Shown here: one piece after another, positions 17,429 to 27,200 of the stretch
Layout of the letters: each line of letters opens with the position of its first letter
Position numbering within the stretch: the stretch's first letter is position 1
NCBI GenBank assembly: GCA_002480085.1
Contig: DKPJ01000008.1
Location: forward strand, 181,096 to 245,095
DNA: 64,000 nt
Origin: Enterobacteriaceae bacterium UBA7338
GTDB lineage: Bacteria; Pseudomonadota; Gammaproteobacteria; Enterobacterales; Enterobacteriaceae
Direction: 5' to 3'
Made by a program: the position numbers and the translations under genes
Notes under the pieces: generated by a model
What the model saw: the letters and a program-made list of their open reading frames with translations, nothing else
Database searches by the model: none
What the model was told of the DNA's origin: nothing

Positions 17429-19303
17429 TTAAGAAACCAGCAGCTGGTTCATGAGGCGGATAAACTGGTTAGGATCTTCCAGCGTGCCGCGCTCGGCAAA
17501 CAGGGCCTGATCCAGCAGCAGCTCAACCCATGCTTTAAACTGCGCCTCGTCCTGGATATCCGCAGTGCGCTTCACCAGAACGTGGTCCGGGTTAAGTTCA
17601 AAGATGTACTTCACCTCCGGCACGGCCTGGCCCGCAGCGGCAAACAGCTTCGCCATCTGGGTGCTCATCTCGTCGTTGTCGGTAGTGACGATCGCCGGCG
17701 TATCGGTCAGGCGATGGGTAAAGCGCACCTCTTTCACACGCTCGCCCAGCAGGGTTTTCACGCGCTCAACGAACGGCTCAAGGGCTTTCTCGGCCTCTTT
17801 CGCGCTCTCGTCTACCTCGTCATTCAGCTTATCCAGCGACTCATCGGCCTTCGCCACGGACTGGAAGGACTTGCCGTCGAACTCGGTGAGGTAGCTCATC
17901 ATCCACTCGTCGATGCGATCGGAGAGCAGCAGCACCTCAATGCCTTTCTTACGCAGCAGCTCAAGGTGCGGGCTGCTCTTCGCCGCGGCATAGCTGTCGG
18001 CAGTGATGTAGTAGATCTTCTCCTGGCCCTCTTTCATGCGGGAGACATAGTCCGCCAGCGCCACCGTCTGCTCGGAAGAGTCGGTGTGGGTAGAGGCGAA
18101 GCGCAGCAGTTTGGCGATCGCTTCCATGTTGGCGCTGTCTTCCGCCGGACCCTCTTTCAGCGCCAGGCCGAACTGTTTCCAGAAGCCCTGGTACTTCTCG
18201 GCATCATCCTTCGCCAGCTTGTCGAGCATCTGCAATGCACGTTTGGTCAGGGCGCTACGCAGGTTGCGGGTGACGGAGCTGTCCTGCAGGATCTCACGGG
18301 AGACGTTCAGCGGCAGATCGTTAGAGTCAATCAGGCCGCGGACAAAGCGCAGGTAGTTCGGCATGAACTGCTCGGCCTCGTCCATGATGAATACGCGCTG
18401 AACGTAGAGCTTCAGGCCATGCTTGTGATCGCGGTTCCACATATCCCACGGCGCCTGGGCCGGGATGTAGAGCAGGCTGGTGTACTCCTGCTTACCTTCC
18501 ACGCGGTTGTGGCTCCAGGCCAGCGGATCGGTGAAGTCGTGGGCGATGTGCTTGTAGAACTCTTTGTATTCGTCGTCGCTGATTTCGGACTTGCTGCGTG
18601 TCCAGAGCGCCTGGGCTTTGTTGATCTTCTCCCAACTGATGACGGTTTCGCCATCCTGCTCTTCGTGCTTCTCGATCTCTACCGGCAGCGCAATATGGTC
18701 GGAGTATTTGCTGATGATAGAGCGCACGCGCCAGTCGTTGAGGAAGTCATCTTCGCCTTCGCGCAGGTGCAGAGTGATCTCGGTTCCGCGATCCTCTTTG
18801 GTGATATCGGCAACGGTGTAGTCGCCCTCGCCTGCGGATTCCCAGAACACGCCGTTCTCTGCGCTGTCCCCTGCCGCACGCGTGCGCACGGTCACTTTAT
18901 CGGCAACGATAAACGCCGAGTAGAAGCCGACGCCGAACTGGCCAATCAGCTGGCTATCTTTTGCCTGGTCGGAACCCATCGACTGCAGAAACGCTTTGGT
19001 ACCGGATTTAGCAATCGTCCCCAGATGGTCGATAACTTCGTCACGGTTCATACCAATGCCGTTGTCGGCAATGGTCAGGGTACGCTTCTCTTTATCAAAG
19101 GAGACGCGCACGCGTAGCTCACCGTCACCCTCGTACAGCTCGGGTTTTGACAACGCACGGAAACGCAGCTTGTCTGCCGCATCCGAGGCGTTAGAGATAA
19201 GCTCACGCAGGAAGATCTCTTTGTTGGAGTAGAGAGAATGGATCATCAGATGCAGAAGCTGTTTTACTTCTGACTGGAAGCCGCGTGTTTCTTGTCCTTT
19301 CAT
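17429..19303 (-). CDS. htpG: HtpG, Hsp90-family chaperone
   Basis: 624 aa, same length as E. coli. ATP-dependent dimeric cytosolic chaperone. The N-terminal GHKL ATPase domain shows the Bergerat motifs: ELISNASDAADKLRF, ADNGIGM and GQFGVGFYSAF. Middle and C-terminal dimerisation domains follow. A heat-shock (sigma-32) promoter lies 40 nt upstream. Confidence 0.98.
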   Translation of the reverse strand: MKGQETRGFQSEVKQLLHLMIHSLYSNKEIFLRELISNASDAADKLRFRALSKPELYEGDGELRVRVSFDKEKRTLTIADNGIGMNRDEVIDHLGTIAKSGTKAFLQSMGSDQAKDSQLIGQFGVGFYSAFIVADKVTVRTRAAGDSAENGVFWESAGEGDYTVADITKEDRGTEITLHLREGEDDFLNDWRVRSIISKYSDHIALPVEIEKHEEQDGETVISWEKINKAQALWTRSKSEISDDEYKEFYKHIAHDFTDPLAWSHNRVEGKQEYTSLLYIPAQAPWDMWNRDHKHGLKLYVQRVFIMDEAEQFMPNYLRFVRGLIDSNDLPLNVSREILQDSSVTRNLRSALTKRALQMLDKLAKDDAEKYQGFWKQFGLALKEGPAEDSANMEAIAKLLRFASTHTDSSEQTVALADYVSRMKEGQEKIYYITADSYAAAKSSPHLELLRKKGIEVLLLSDRIDEWMMSYLTEFDGKSFQSVAKADESLDKLNDEVDESAKEAEKALEPFVERVKTLLGERVKEVRFTHRLTDTPAIVTTDNDEMSTQMAKLFAAAGQAVPEVKYIFELNPDHVLVKRTADIQDEAQFKAWVELLLDQALFAERGTLEDPNQFIRLMNQLLVS

Positions 19304-19343
19304 CGAAAAAATACCTCAACAATGCCATTTGGTGTTGAGGGGG

Positions 19344-19373
19344 AGATGGGGATATGGCGGAAGGATTTCAAGC
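19344..19373 (-). promoter_or_regulatory. Sigma-32 promoter of htpG
   Basis: On the minus strand GCTTGAAA, a 14-nt spacer, then CCCCATCT: an excellent match to the heat-shock consensus CTTGAAA-N13-17-CCCCATnT. Confidence 0.88.
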
Positions 19374-19400
19374 GGGGGCAGAAAAATGCCCCCGTTTTTT

Positions 19401-20009
19401 TCACGAAATGCGGATCTTGTGGCGTCCGGCTAAAGAGTGAGAGAGCGTGGTACCATCAACCATCTCCAGCTCGCCGCCCACCGGCACGCCGTGAGCGATA
19501 CGGCTGGCGTCAACGCCATACTGTCCGCACAGCTCGGCGATGTAGTTGGCGGTCGCCTCCCCTTCCACCGTGGGGTTGGTGGCGAGGATCACCTCTTTCA
19601 GCTGCTCACGCTCCAGCCGCTGCTCCAGCCGGTCGAGGCCGATATCGTTCGGGCCGATACCGTCGAGCGGCGACAGGTGCCCCATCAGCACGAAGTAGCG
19701 GCCAGAGAACTGCCCGGTCTGCTCAATGGCGTAGATGTCTGCTGGACTCTCCACCACGCAGATCTGACCGTTCTCCTGGCGACGCGGGTTCGAGCAGATG
19801 TTACACACCTCCTGCTCGGTGAAGGTACGGCAGTCGGCACAGTGGCCAATCTCCGACATCGCCCGCGTCAGGGCCTGGGCAAGGCGCATCCCGCCGCTGC
19901 GATCGCGCTGCAGTAGCGTAAAGGCCATGCGCTGCGCCGATTTCGGGCCAACGCCCGGCAGGCAGCGCAGGGCTTCCATAAGCTGCGTCAGCAGCGGACT
20001 GGTCTGCAT
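19401..20009 (-). CDS. recR: RecR, recombination mediator
   Basis: 202 aa. With RecF/RecO it loads RecA at single-strand gaps. Helix-hairpin-helix LPGVGPKSAQRMAF, a four-Cys zinc finger (HCADCRTFTEQEVCNIC), then a Toprim domain with VVESPADIYAIE. It overlaps the ybaB stop by one base; dnaX-ybaB-recR is the usual operon. Confidence 0.97.
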   Translation of the reverse strand: MQTSPLLTQLMEALRCLPGVGPKSAQRMAFTLLQRDRSGGMRLAQALTRAMSEIGHCADCRTFTEQEVCNICSNPRRQENGQICVVESPADIYAIEQTGQFSGRYFVLMGHLSPLDGIGPNDIGLDRLEQRLEREQLKEVILATNPTVEGEATANYIAELCGQYGVDASRIAHGVPVGGELEMVDGTTLSHSLAGRHKIRIS

Positions 20010-20341
20010 CAGAACGGCATCTTAAAGCCCGGCGGCAGCTGCATACCGGAGGAGACGCCTGCCATCTTCTCTTTCTGGGTCTCTTCAATACGGCGCGCCG
20101 CATCGTTGAAGGCCGCAGCAACGAGATCTTCCAGCATATCTTTGTCGTCTTCCAGCAGGCTTGGGTCGATCTCCACGCGACGGCAGTTGTGCGCGCCGTT
20201 GATGGTGACCTTCACCAGACCGGCACCGGATTCACCGGTCACTTCCAGCTTCGCAATCTCTTCCTGCATCTGCTGCATCTTCTCTTGCATCTGCTGGGCC
20301 TGCTTCATCAGGTTACCCAGACCGCCTTTACCACCAAACAT
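20009..20341 (-). CDS. ybaB: YbaB/EbfC nucleoid-associated protein
   Basis: 110 aa. Small dimeric DNA-binding protein with a long N-terminal helix (MKQAQQMQEKMQQMQEEIAKLEV), a three-strand sheet and a C-terminal helix (MLEDLVAAAFNDAARR). Always associated with dnaX and recR; proposed roles are nucleoid organisation and replication-linked recombination. Confidence 0.96.
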   Translation of the reverse strand: MFGGKGGLGNLMKQAQQMQEKMQQMQEEIAKLEVTGESGAGLVKVTINGAHNCRRVEIDPSLLEDDKDMLEDLVAAAFNDAARRIEETQKEKMAGVSSGMQLPPGFKMPF

Positions 20342-20394
20342 AGGCTTCTCTCTTCATTCACGTTAAAAATGACAACCGTAAGTCAAACTCACGA

Positions 20395-22323
20395 TCAAAT
20401 AGGGCGAATGCTCTCTTCGTCCAGATCCGCATCGAAGAATCGCTGCAGGGTCTGGATGTTGCTATCCGCAATAATCGACTCGCGCGCCTGCGCGAGCATC
20501 TCTTCGTAAATCGCCTGACGCCACTCCAGCGGAGTGCGCATCGCGGGATTATCATCTTCAATGATAGACACTTCAACCGCCGAACCGTGCAGGGTGTTAA
20601 GTGCCTCACCTAAAACTTTTAGCGTACCGGGGGAATTAAGGTGCCGCTGGGTGGTGCGCAGGTGCAGGCAGATACGGTTATCCTCCTGCTCTCTCCATGC
20701 GTTTAGCGCCACCTGCTCAACCAGCTTGGGCAGGCTGAGCCGACTCACCTCTGCCGCCCACGGGTCGCGCTTGATGGCCTCTTCGGCCAGCTTTTGCGCC
20801 AGCTCCGGCGTGCGCTCATGCTCAAGGGCTTTTTTCAGCGCCTTCGGCGTAGCCACCACCTCTTTTACCTCTTCGGTAACCAGGGTGGTCTTCCAGCGGT
20901 AGGCCTCTTTTTTTACCGGCGCTTGCTGCTGGGCGGCGGCCGGACGCGCCTGAACGCGCTCGGTAACCGATGCCAGCCGCTCAAGCGCAGCGTTATTCAC
21001 CGGCCGCGTGCGGGTTGTTGCCGCTGCCGGTTCACTCTTTTTTGCTTTGGTTGCTCCCTGGGCACGCTGCAGCTGGCTGCGGGCGGCCAGCACCTGGCTG
21101 GTGGTGTCCGACAGCGGCGCATCGCTACGCGGCGGGGCGGGAGGTGGCGATGGCGGCACCTGCTCCGGGGTCAGCACCGCCGTCGGTGCTACCGGGGAGA
21201 AGTCCTGCGCCGGCGCGCTTGGCTCCGGCAGCGGCATACGCGGATGGAACGCCAGCGCACGCAGCAGGGTCATCTCGATGCCCATCCGCCTGTCCGGCGC
21301 AAACGGCAGCTCTTTGCGGCCAATCAGCATGGTCTGGTAGTAGAGCTGAACGTCACCCGGCGGCACGGTACGCGCCAGCTCGCGCAGGCGCTGCTCAATG
21401 GCGGCCATATCGCTGCCGAGCGCGGAGGGTGAGAGCTGAACCATGGCGATGCGGTGCAGCAGAGTCTGCATCTCAACCAGCAGCGCCTCCCACTCCACGC
21501 CACGGGCAGCGGCCTCGTTGACCAGCGCCATGACGCGCTCGCCGTTGGCCTCCACCAGCGCCTCAATCAGCGACAGCGCCTGATCGTCATCCAGCGTGCC
21601 GAGCATCTGGCTCACCGCCTGGGCAGTGAGCTGCCCGTCGCCGCTGGCAATCGCCTGATCGGTCAGGCTCAAGGCGTCGCGCAGGCTGCCGTCGGCGGCG
21701 CGAGCCAGAAGCTGCAAGGCGCGCGGCTCGTGATGGATCTTCTCTTCGTCGAGAATGTGCTCAAGCTGCTGGCGGATCTGATCCACGTCCAGCGCCTTGA
21801 GATGAAACTGCAGGCAGCGGGAGAGGATGGTCACCGGCAGCTTCTGCGGATCGGTAGTCGCCAGCAGAAACTTCACGTGCGCTGGCGGCTCCTCAAGGGT
21901 CTTCAGCAGGGCGTTGAAGCTGTGGCGCGACAGCATATGCACTTCGTCTATCAGGTAGACTTTGAAGCGGCCACGGGCCGGCGCGTACTGGACGTTATCC
22001 AGCAGGTCGCGGGTATCCTCAACTTTGGTACGCGAGGCGGCGTCGATCTCAATCAGATCGACAAAGCGCCCCTGCTCGATCTCGCGGCAGTTATCGCACA
22101 CGCCGCACGGCGTCGCGGTGATGCCGGTCTCGCAGTTCAGCCCCTTCGCCAGCAAACGGGCAATAGAGGTCTTTCCGACGCCACGGGTGCCGGAAAAGAG
22201 GTACGCATGGTGAATGCGTCCTAACGATAAGCCGTTCGCCAGTGCAGTCAGCACATGCTCCTGACCGACGACGTCAGCAAAAGTTTGTGGTCGCCACTTA
22301 CGGGCTAAGACCTGATAACTCAT
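20395..22323 (-). CDS. dnaX: DnaX, DNA polymerase III tau/gamma subunit
   Basis: 642 aa for tau. Clamp-loader ATPase: Walker A SGTRGVGKTSIARLLAKGL, zinc module CETGITATPCGVCDNC, DEVHMLSRHSFNALLKTLEEPP. The C-terminal part of tau binds DnaB and the polymerase core. The shorter gamma product arises by programmed frameshifting at 21037-21043, giving about 430 residues. A proline-rich linker covers roughly residues 365-410. Confidence 0.98.
   Translation of the reverse strand: MSYQVLARKWRPQTFADVVGQEHVLTALANGLSLGRIHHAYLFSGTRGVGKTSIARLLAKGLNCETGITATPCGVCDNCREIEQGRFVDLIEIDAASRTKVEDTRDLLDNVQYAPARGRFKVYLIDEVHMLSRHSFNALLKTLEEPPAHVKFLLATTDPQKLPVTILSRCLQFHLKALDVDQIRQQLEHILDEEKIHHEPRALQLLARAADGSLRDALSLTDQAIASGDGQLTAQAVSQMLGTLDDDQALSLIEALVEANGERVMALVNEAAARGVEWEALLVEMQTLLHRIAMVQLSPSALGSDMAAIEQRLRELARTVPPGDVQLYYQTMLIGRKELPFAPDRRMGIEMTLLRALAFHPRMPLPEPSAPAQDFSPVAPTAVLTPEQVPPSPPPAPPRSDAPLSDTTSQVLAARSQLQRAQGATKAKKSEPAAATTRTRPVNNAALERLASVTERVQARPAAAQQQAPVKKEAYRWKTTLVTEEVKEVVATPKALKKALEHERTPELAQKLAEEAIKRDPWAAEVSRLSLPKLVEQVALNAWREQEDNRICLHLRTTQRHLNSPGTLKVLGEALNTLHGSAVEVSIIEDDNPAMRTPLEWRQAIYEEMLAQARESIIADSNIQTLQRFFDADLDEESIRPI
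21032..21056 (-). promoter_or_regulatory. Programmed -1 frameshift signal in dnaX
   Basis: The slippery heptamer AAAAAAG (minus strand, 21037-21043) follows a Shine-Dalgarno-like AGGGAG about 10 nt upstream and precedes a GC-rich stem (ACCGGC ... GGCCGGT). A -1 slip reads GAG then TGA at 21032-21034, ending gamma. The same arrangement is established for E. coli dnaX. Confidence 0.92.
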
Positions 22324-22417
22324 GGGCAGGCTCTGGAACGCTGGAAGGTGGATATACGAGGGGCAATGCTACCACAGCCTCGCCCTAACAGCGAGACTGT
22401 GTACTGACGGATGGCGA

Positions 22418-22969
22418 TCAGTGGCCCGGGAACGGGACCAGGCTGTAGCAGGTGATACCCTGCTTCACGAGGCGCTCTTCGCCGCCGATATCAAACAGGT
22501 TGATAATAAAGGCAGCGTCGGTCACTTCCCCCCCCAGGCGGCGGATCAGCTTAACGGTGGCTTCAATGGTGCCGCCGGTGGCCAGCAAATCGTCCACCAC
22601 CAGCACTTTATCGCCCGGCTTGATGGCATCGACGTGGATCTCTAACTGGTCAGTGCCGTACTCCAGCTCGTAGCTCTCGGCGATGGTTTCACGCGGCAGC
22701 TTACGCGGCTTACGCACCGGCACAAAGCCGACGCCCAGCGCCAGTGCCACCGGCGCGCCAAACAGGAAGCCACGGGCTTCGGTCCCGACGACTTTGGTAA
22801 TGCCTGCCTCTTTGAAACGCGCGACCAGCAGTTCAATGCTGAGAGCATACGCTTTCGGATCTTCCAGCAAACTGGTGACATCCCGGAACAGGATCCCTGG
22901 TTTCGGATAGTCCTGGATGCTTTTAATGCTGTCTTTTAAATACTCAAGCTGCTGAGCAGTTGCTGTCAT
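22418..22969 (-). CDS. apt: Apt, adenine phosphoribosyltransferase
   Basis: 183 aa, same length as E. coli. Converts adenine and PRPP to AMP. The PRPP-binding loop is DKVLVVDDLLATGGTIEA. Start 22969 (MTATAQQLEYL) is chosen by homology; the upstream in-frame ATG would add 11 residues not seen in the family. Confidence 0.97.
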   Translation of the reverse strand: MTATAQQLEYLKDSIKSIQDYPKPGILFRDVTSLLEDPKAYALSIELLVARFKEAGITKVVGTEARGFLFGAPVALALGVGFVPVRKPRKLPRETIAESYELEYGTDQLEIHVDAIKPGDKVLVVDDLLATGGTIEATVKLIRRLGGEVTDAAFIINLFDIGGEERLVKQGITCYSLVPFPGH

Positions 22970-23118
22970 GGTTTTTTGCCTGCTAGAAACGGTCATACTC
23001 ACTGCACGCTTTACGGGGTCATGTAACTATTGTTTAACATTTAACCAAACGTGCCCGTGCTCGAAAACGGTCGAATGTACTGGCAGAACGGGACAAATGC
23101 AATAAGCTTGAGTGCGCT

Positions 23119-23508
23119 TCACTGCTTTTGTTGCTTTTCATCAACAACCTCATCAACTACCGGGATGCGCCACATAAAGAGTAGCAGGCAGGCGAGGATC
23201 GCCAGCAGCAGAAAACGTACCCACATCAGCTTAACCAGCCATAATGAGATCGCGAACGTTAATAAGATAACCGCGATGGCCCGGGGTTTTGCGCCGGGGG
23301 GCATGGCACGATACTGCTGCCAGTGGCGAAGATAGCCGCCAAACCAGGAGCGATAGAGCAGCCAGGCGTGAAATCGCGGTGAGGAGCGGGCAAAACACCA
23401 GGCGGCTAACAGAATAAAAGGTGTCGTAGGCAGTACCGGCAGCACCACGCCGAGCGTGCCGAGTGCAACCGCCAGCCAGCCGGTGATAATTAACAGAGTA
23501 CGTTGCAT
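23119..23508 (-). CDS. ybaN: YbaN, DUF454 inner-membrane protein
   Basis: 129 aa with three or four hydrophobic segments and the DUF454 signature GVVLPVLPTTPFILLAAWCFARSSPR. The function is unknown. Divergent from priC. Confidence 0.93.
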   Translation of the reverse strand: MQRTLLIITGWLAVALGTLGVVLPVLPTTPFILLAAWCFARSSPRFHAWLLYRSWFGGYLRHWQQYRAMPPGAKPRAIAVILLTFAISLWLVKLMWVRFLLLAILACLLLFMWRIPVVDEVVDEKQQKQ

Positions 23509-23574
23509 AATGGGATCGTTATCGGGCTTTTTGGCTAATGTAACATAGCCCCGATGAATACAGGGGAAAGATTG

Positions 23575-24102
23575 TTGAAAACGGTTTTGCTTTTAAATTC
23601 GCTGGAGAAACAGCTCGCCTCCCTGCGCGAGCGGGCTGCGCCGCTGGCCCACCACGCTACCGTTAGCGCACGCTTTGACCGCCATCTGTTCCAGACCCGC
23701 AGCACCTTAATGCGCGCCTGCCTGGACGAGGCCGACCATAATCTGGCTGCGCTGCGCCACGCGGTTAATGCCGGGCAGCTACCGCAGGTGGCCTGGCTGG
23801 CAGAGCATCTCTCGTCGCAGCTCGCCGCCCTTAACCGGGAGACGGCCACATGGTCGCTACGGCAGTGGGACAGCGCCTCGCCGGCGGTGACCAAATGGCA
23901 GCGCCAGCGGCTACAGCACCAGCAGTATGAGCGTCGCCTTCAGGAGATGAAACAGGCTCGCGAGCTGCTGCTCGCCAGAGCCACCGGTTTTGAGGAGCAG
24001 CAAAATTTACAGCGAGAGGTGGTGGCGCTGGAAGGGCGGCTGGCACGCTGCCGCCGTGCGCTGGCGCGGATTGAGAACGTACTCGCCCGGTTAACCCGGT
24101 AA
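23575..24102 (+). CDS. priC: PriC, primosomal replication protein N''
   Basis: 175 aa from the TTG start, exactly the E. coli length. Acts in replication restart by helping load DnaB at abandoned forks. Helical and Arg-rich, with SARFDRHLFQTRS, QVAWLAEHL and a C-terminal RLARCRRALARIENVLARL. I prefer TTG 23575 (AGGGGA 7 nt upstream, colinear with E. coli) over ATG 23554, which would add seven residues. Confidence 0.9.
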   Translation: MKTVLLLNSLEKQLASLRERAAPLAHHATVSARFDRHLFQTRSTLMRACLDEADHNLAALRHAVNAGQLPQVAWLAEHLSSQLAALNRETATWSLRQWDSASPAVTKWQRQRLQHQQYERRLQEMKQARELLLARATGFEEQQNLQREVVALEGRLARCRRALARIENVLARLTR

Positions 24103-24120
24103 TGAATAAAAGGAGTCACT

Positions 24121-24279
24121 ATGTCGCTGGAAAATGCGCCGGAAGAGGTCAAGCTGGCGGTGGATTTGATCATGCTGCTTGAAGAGAACGCTATCGCGCC
24201 GGAGACGGTGCTGAAGGCGCTGGAGATAGTAAAGCGGGACTTTGAGAAAAAAGTCCCGCTTCAGGACCAACGTTCTTAG
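24121..24279 (+). CDS. ybaM: YbaM, small DUF2496 protein
   Basis: 52 aa (MSLENAPEEVKLAVDLIMLL at the start, DFEKKVPLQDQRS at the end), colinear with E. coli YbaM. Starts 18 nt after priC with AGGAG upstream, so it is probably cotranscribed. Function unknown; the sequence suggests two helices. Confidence 0.92.
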   Translation: MSLENAPEEVKLAVDLIMLLEENAIAPETVLKALEIVKRDFEKKVPLQDQRS

Positions 24280-24286
24280 CGCCGCA

Positions 24287-27200
24287 TCAGGCGACGGAGC
24301 GAGCCGGATCGTCGCCGTTCAGGTCGCGCTTCACCTCGGTCAGCTCCTCCCCTTTCGCATTGCGCAGGTGCACTTCCAGCTGGTTAAACGCAATGTCGAT
24401 GCCGTTTTCCCGACACAGTCGATCGATGGTACGGTTCAATTCATCCACGGTATAGCTGCGATCCCGCAGCTCGCGCACGTAGAGGCGCAGCTCGTGATCC
24501 AGCGTGCTCGGACCAAAGGTCGTAAAGAAGACCGACGGTTCCGGATCGTGCATCACCTTCGGATGATCCATCGCCGCCTTCAACAGCACCTCCTTCACTT
24601 TATCGAGATCGGAGCCATAGGCCACCCCGAGCCGCACCACCACGCGGGTGATGGTATCGGAGAGTGACCAGTTGATCAGGCGCTCGGTTACGAAGGCCTT
24701 GTTCGGAATGATCACCTCTTTACGGTCAAAGTCGGTAATAGTGGTGGCACGAATGCGGATCTTGTTGACCGTCCCGGAGAAGGTGCCGATGGTTACGGTA
24801 TCGCCGATACGCACCGGACGCTCAAACAGGATGATAATACCGGCGACGAAGTTACCGAAAATCTCCTGCAGGCCGAAACCGAGACCGACCGACAGCGCGG
24901 CCGCCAGCCACTGGAGTTTATCCCACGAGACGCCCAGTGAACCAAAGACCGTCATTGCCCCGGCGGCGATAATCACATAGTTGAGAATGGTGGTAATGGC
25001 GTAGGAGGCTCCCTGACGCATCTTCAGGCGCGAAAGCACCAGCACCTCCAGCAGCCCCGGCAGGTTGCGGATCAGCGCCCAGGCCACCATCGCCGCGATG
25101 ATCGCAAACAGCAGGCTGCCCATGGTGACGCTTTTCACCACGCTGGCCCCCGCTTCCATGCCGTTGTAGTGCCAGAGCGTAATGCTGTCGAGGTAGGCAA
25201 ACACGGTGATCAGATCGGACCATATTGCCCAGAAGACAACGCCAAACAGCGCCACCATCACCAGCATGGTAATACGCAGCGTCTGCTGGTTAACCTGCTC
25301 AAGGGCGATGGTTGGCTCCTCCTGCGGCTCCGCACCCTCGGCCCCCTCTTTCACCAGGTTCTGCCGACGGGCCAGCGCACGGCGGTAGGCAATACGGCGT
25401 GCCGCCACGCTCAGCCCGCGCAGCACCGTCTGGTAGAGCAGGTTCCAGATAATCACAAGATAGACGGTCTCGATCCAGCGGCCAGAGAGGCGCAGCGTGG
25501 TGTAGAAGTAGCCGGTAGCGGTCAGCACCATCAGCGCCAGCGGCACAATAGAGAGCACGGTAACGGTCAGCAGGCGCAGAGCGTGTGACTCCTTATCGCG
25601 CCAGCTGTCGCGGCACATCGGCCACACCAGAATGCTAATTACCAGCAGGTTGAGGAAAATCACAATCTGCCCGGTGACGTCGTCCATCAGATGCAGCGGC
25701 GACAGCTCGGAGACCACCGACCAGAAGTGCAGCGGCAGCAACGCCAGGCTGACGCGCACGATCTGCCGACGCCAGTGGCTGGTCAGCTCCGCAGGCATAG
25801 AGAAGTGGGTCACCGCGACTCCGTCTTTTTCCAGCACCTTCCAGCAGAGGCCGAACACCAGCCAGAAGAGCGCCAGCTTTTTACTGAACGCCCACAGCAG
25901 CTCGCTAATGTTAAGCTGCATGGTGAGCAGGATCAGCCCCGCCGCGAGGATCAGCAGGCAGACCGGCAGAGCGCGGATCAGGTCGATAAGGATCGCTTTC
26001 GGCGTGTGCCCCTGGCTGTCGTTACGCAGCTGGCCCACCTCGTCCGCCAGCCGGGCCTGGTACTGCTTCAGCCAGCGCAGACGCCAGCGGATCAGGCCCG
26101 CAATCAGCAGCAGCGGCAGTCCGGCCAGGAAGGCAATCGCCACCGCAGGCCAGGCTTTTTCCCAGTTCACGGTGATCTTCATGGTGCGGAACTGCTCTTT
26201 CACCGCCTGTGGGAAGGCCTTCACCCACTCCCAGTCCATCGGCTTGTTGCTGTTTACCCAGAAGATCTGCTGGGTCAGCACCTCCTGCAGGCTTTTAGAG
26301 ACGCTCATCAGCTGCTGCTGGTTAACCTGCAGGTTAATCGCCATCATCAGCTGGTTGCCGAGCTGCTTGTTGAGCTGATCCAGCAGCTCACGGCGCATAT
26401 CGACGACCTGCAGCAGCGCATCATGCACCTCATCGTTCACCTCGCTCTCGTGTCCCTCCTCCAGCTTGCCGACAAAGGCATCGCTCTGGAACAGGGCATC
26501 GCGCTGCTGGTTGATCTCAAACTGCTCGAGACGCAGGTCGGCAATGCGGTTGGTCATATCCGCCAGCTCGTCGGCGGAGGGCAGCGTCTGCTGTTGCTGG
26601 TAGAGAATGCGCGACAGCAGCAGGCTCCCCTTCAGCACCGAGATCTGCTCTTTGATATTGCGCTCGGACTGCAGGGCGCGATCGAGCCAGTTTTTTACTT
26701 TAATATTCTGCTGAACCAGCGCGTTGCCGTTCTCCGTGGCGTCAATCAGCCGCTGGCTGAGCTGGTGGTTAAGCTCCAGCTCCTGTTTCACCAGCGGATT
26801 GGCCTGGATACGCGCGGTCTCATCCGGCGTAACCGCCTCCTGGGCCGTTTTTTCGGTTAGCGTCAGGCGCTTGCTGTTGACCGCCTCCTGCAGGAGCTGA
26901 AGCTGATGCTCCAGACGGTTGCTGTTGGCCGTCACGTAGTCGCGCTGCTTCTGCAGGGTATCCTGCAGGGTGGTATTGCCCTCAAGGCTTTTCCGCAGCT
27001 GGTCGATCTCGGCATTTAGCAGCGCCTGCTGGGCCAGCAGCAGCGTCTGCTGGGTCGGACGCAGTGCGCCCTCCCCTGCTCCGGTACCGTTGAGACGGTT
27101 ACGGATCTGCTGCAGCTGCTGCGAGGCGGTGTACATGGCGTTCTGCACCCGCTCCGGCTGGGTTTGCAGCGCCACCAGCTGGCTGTTATAGGTCGCCAGA

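Noticed and set aside
17582..19117. 511-codon ORF opposite htpG, and similar long ORFs opposite ushA, mdlA, mscK and dnaX
   Set aside because: Same reasoning: complementary frames of strongly conserved genes, with no recognisable domain or start signal.
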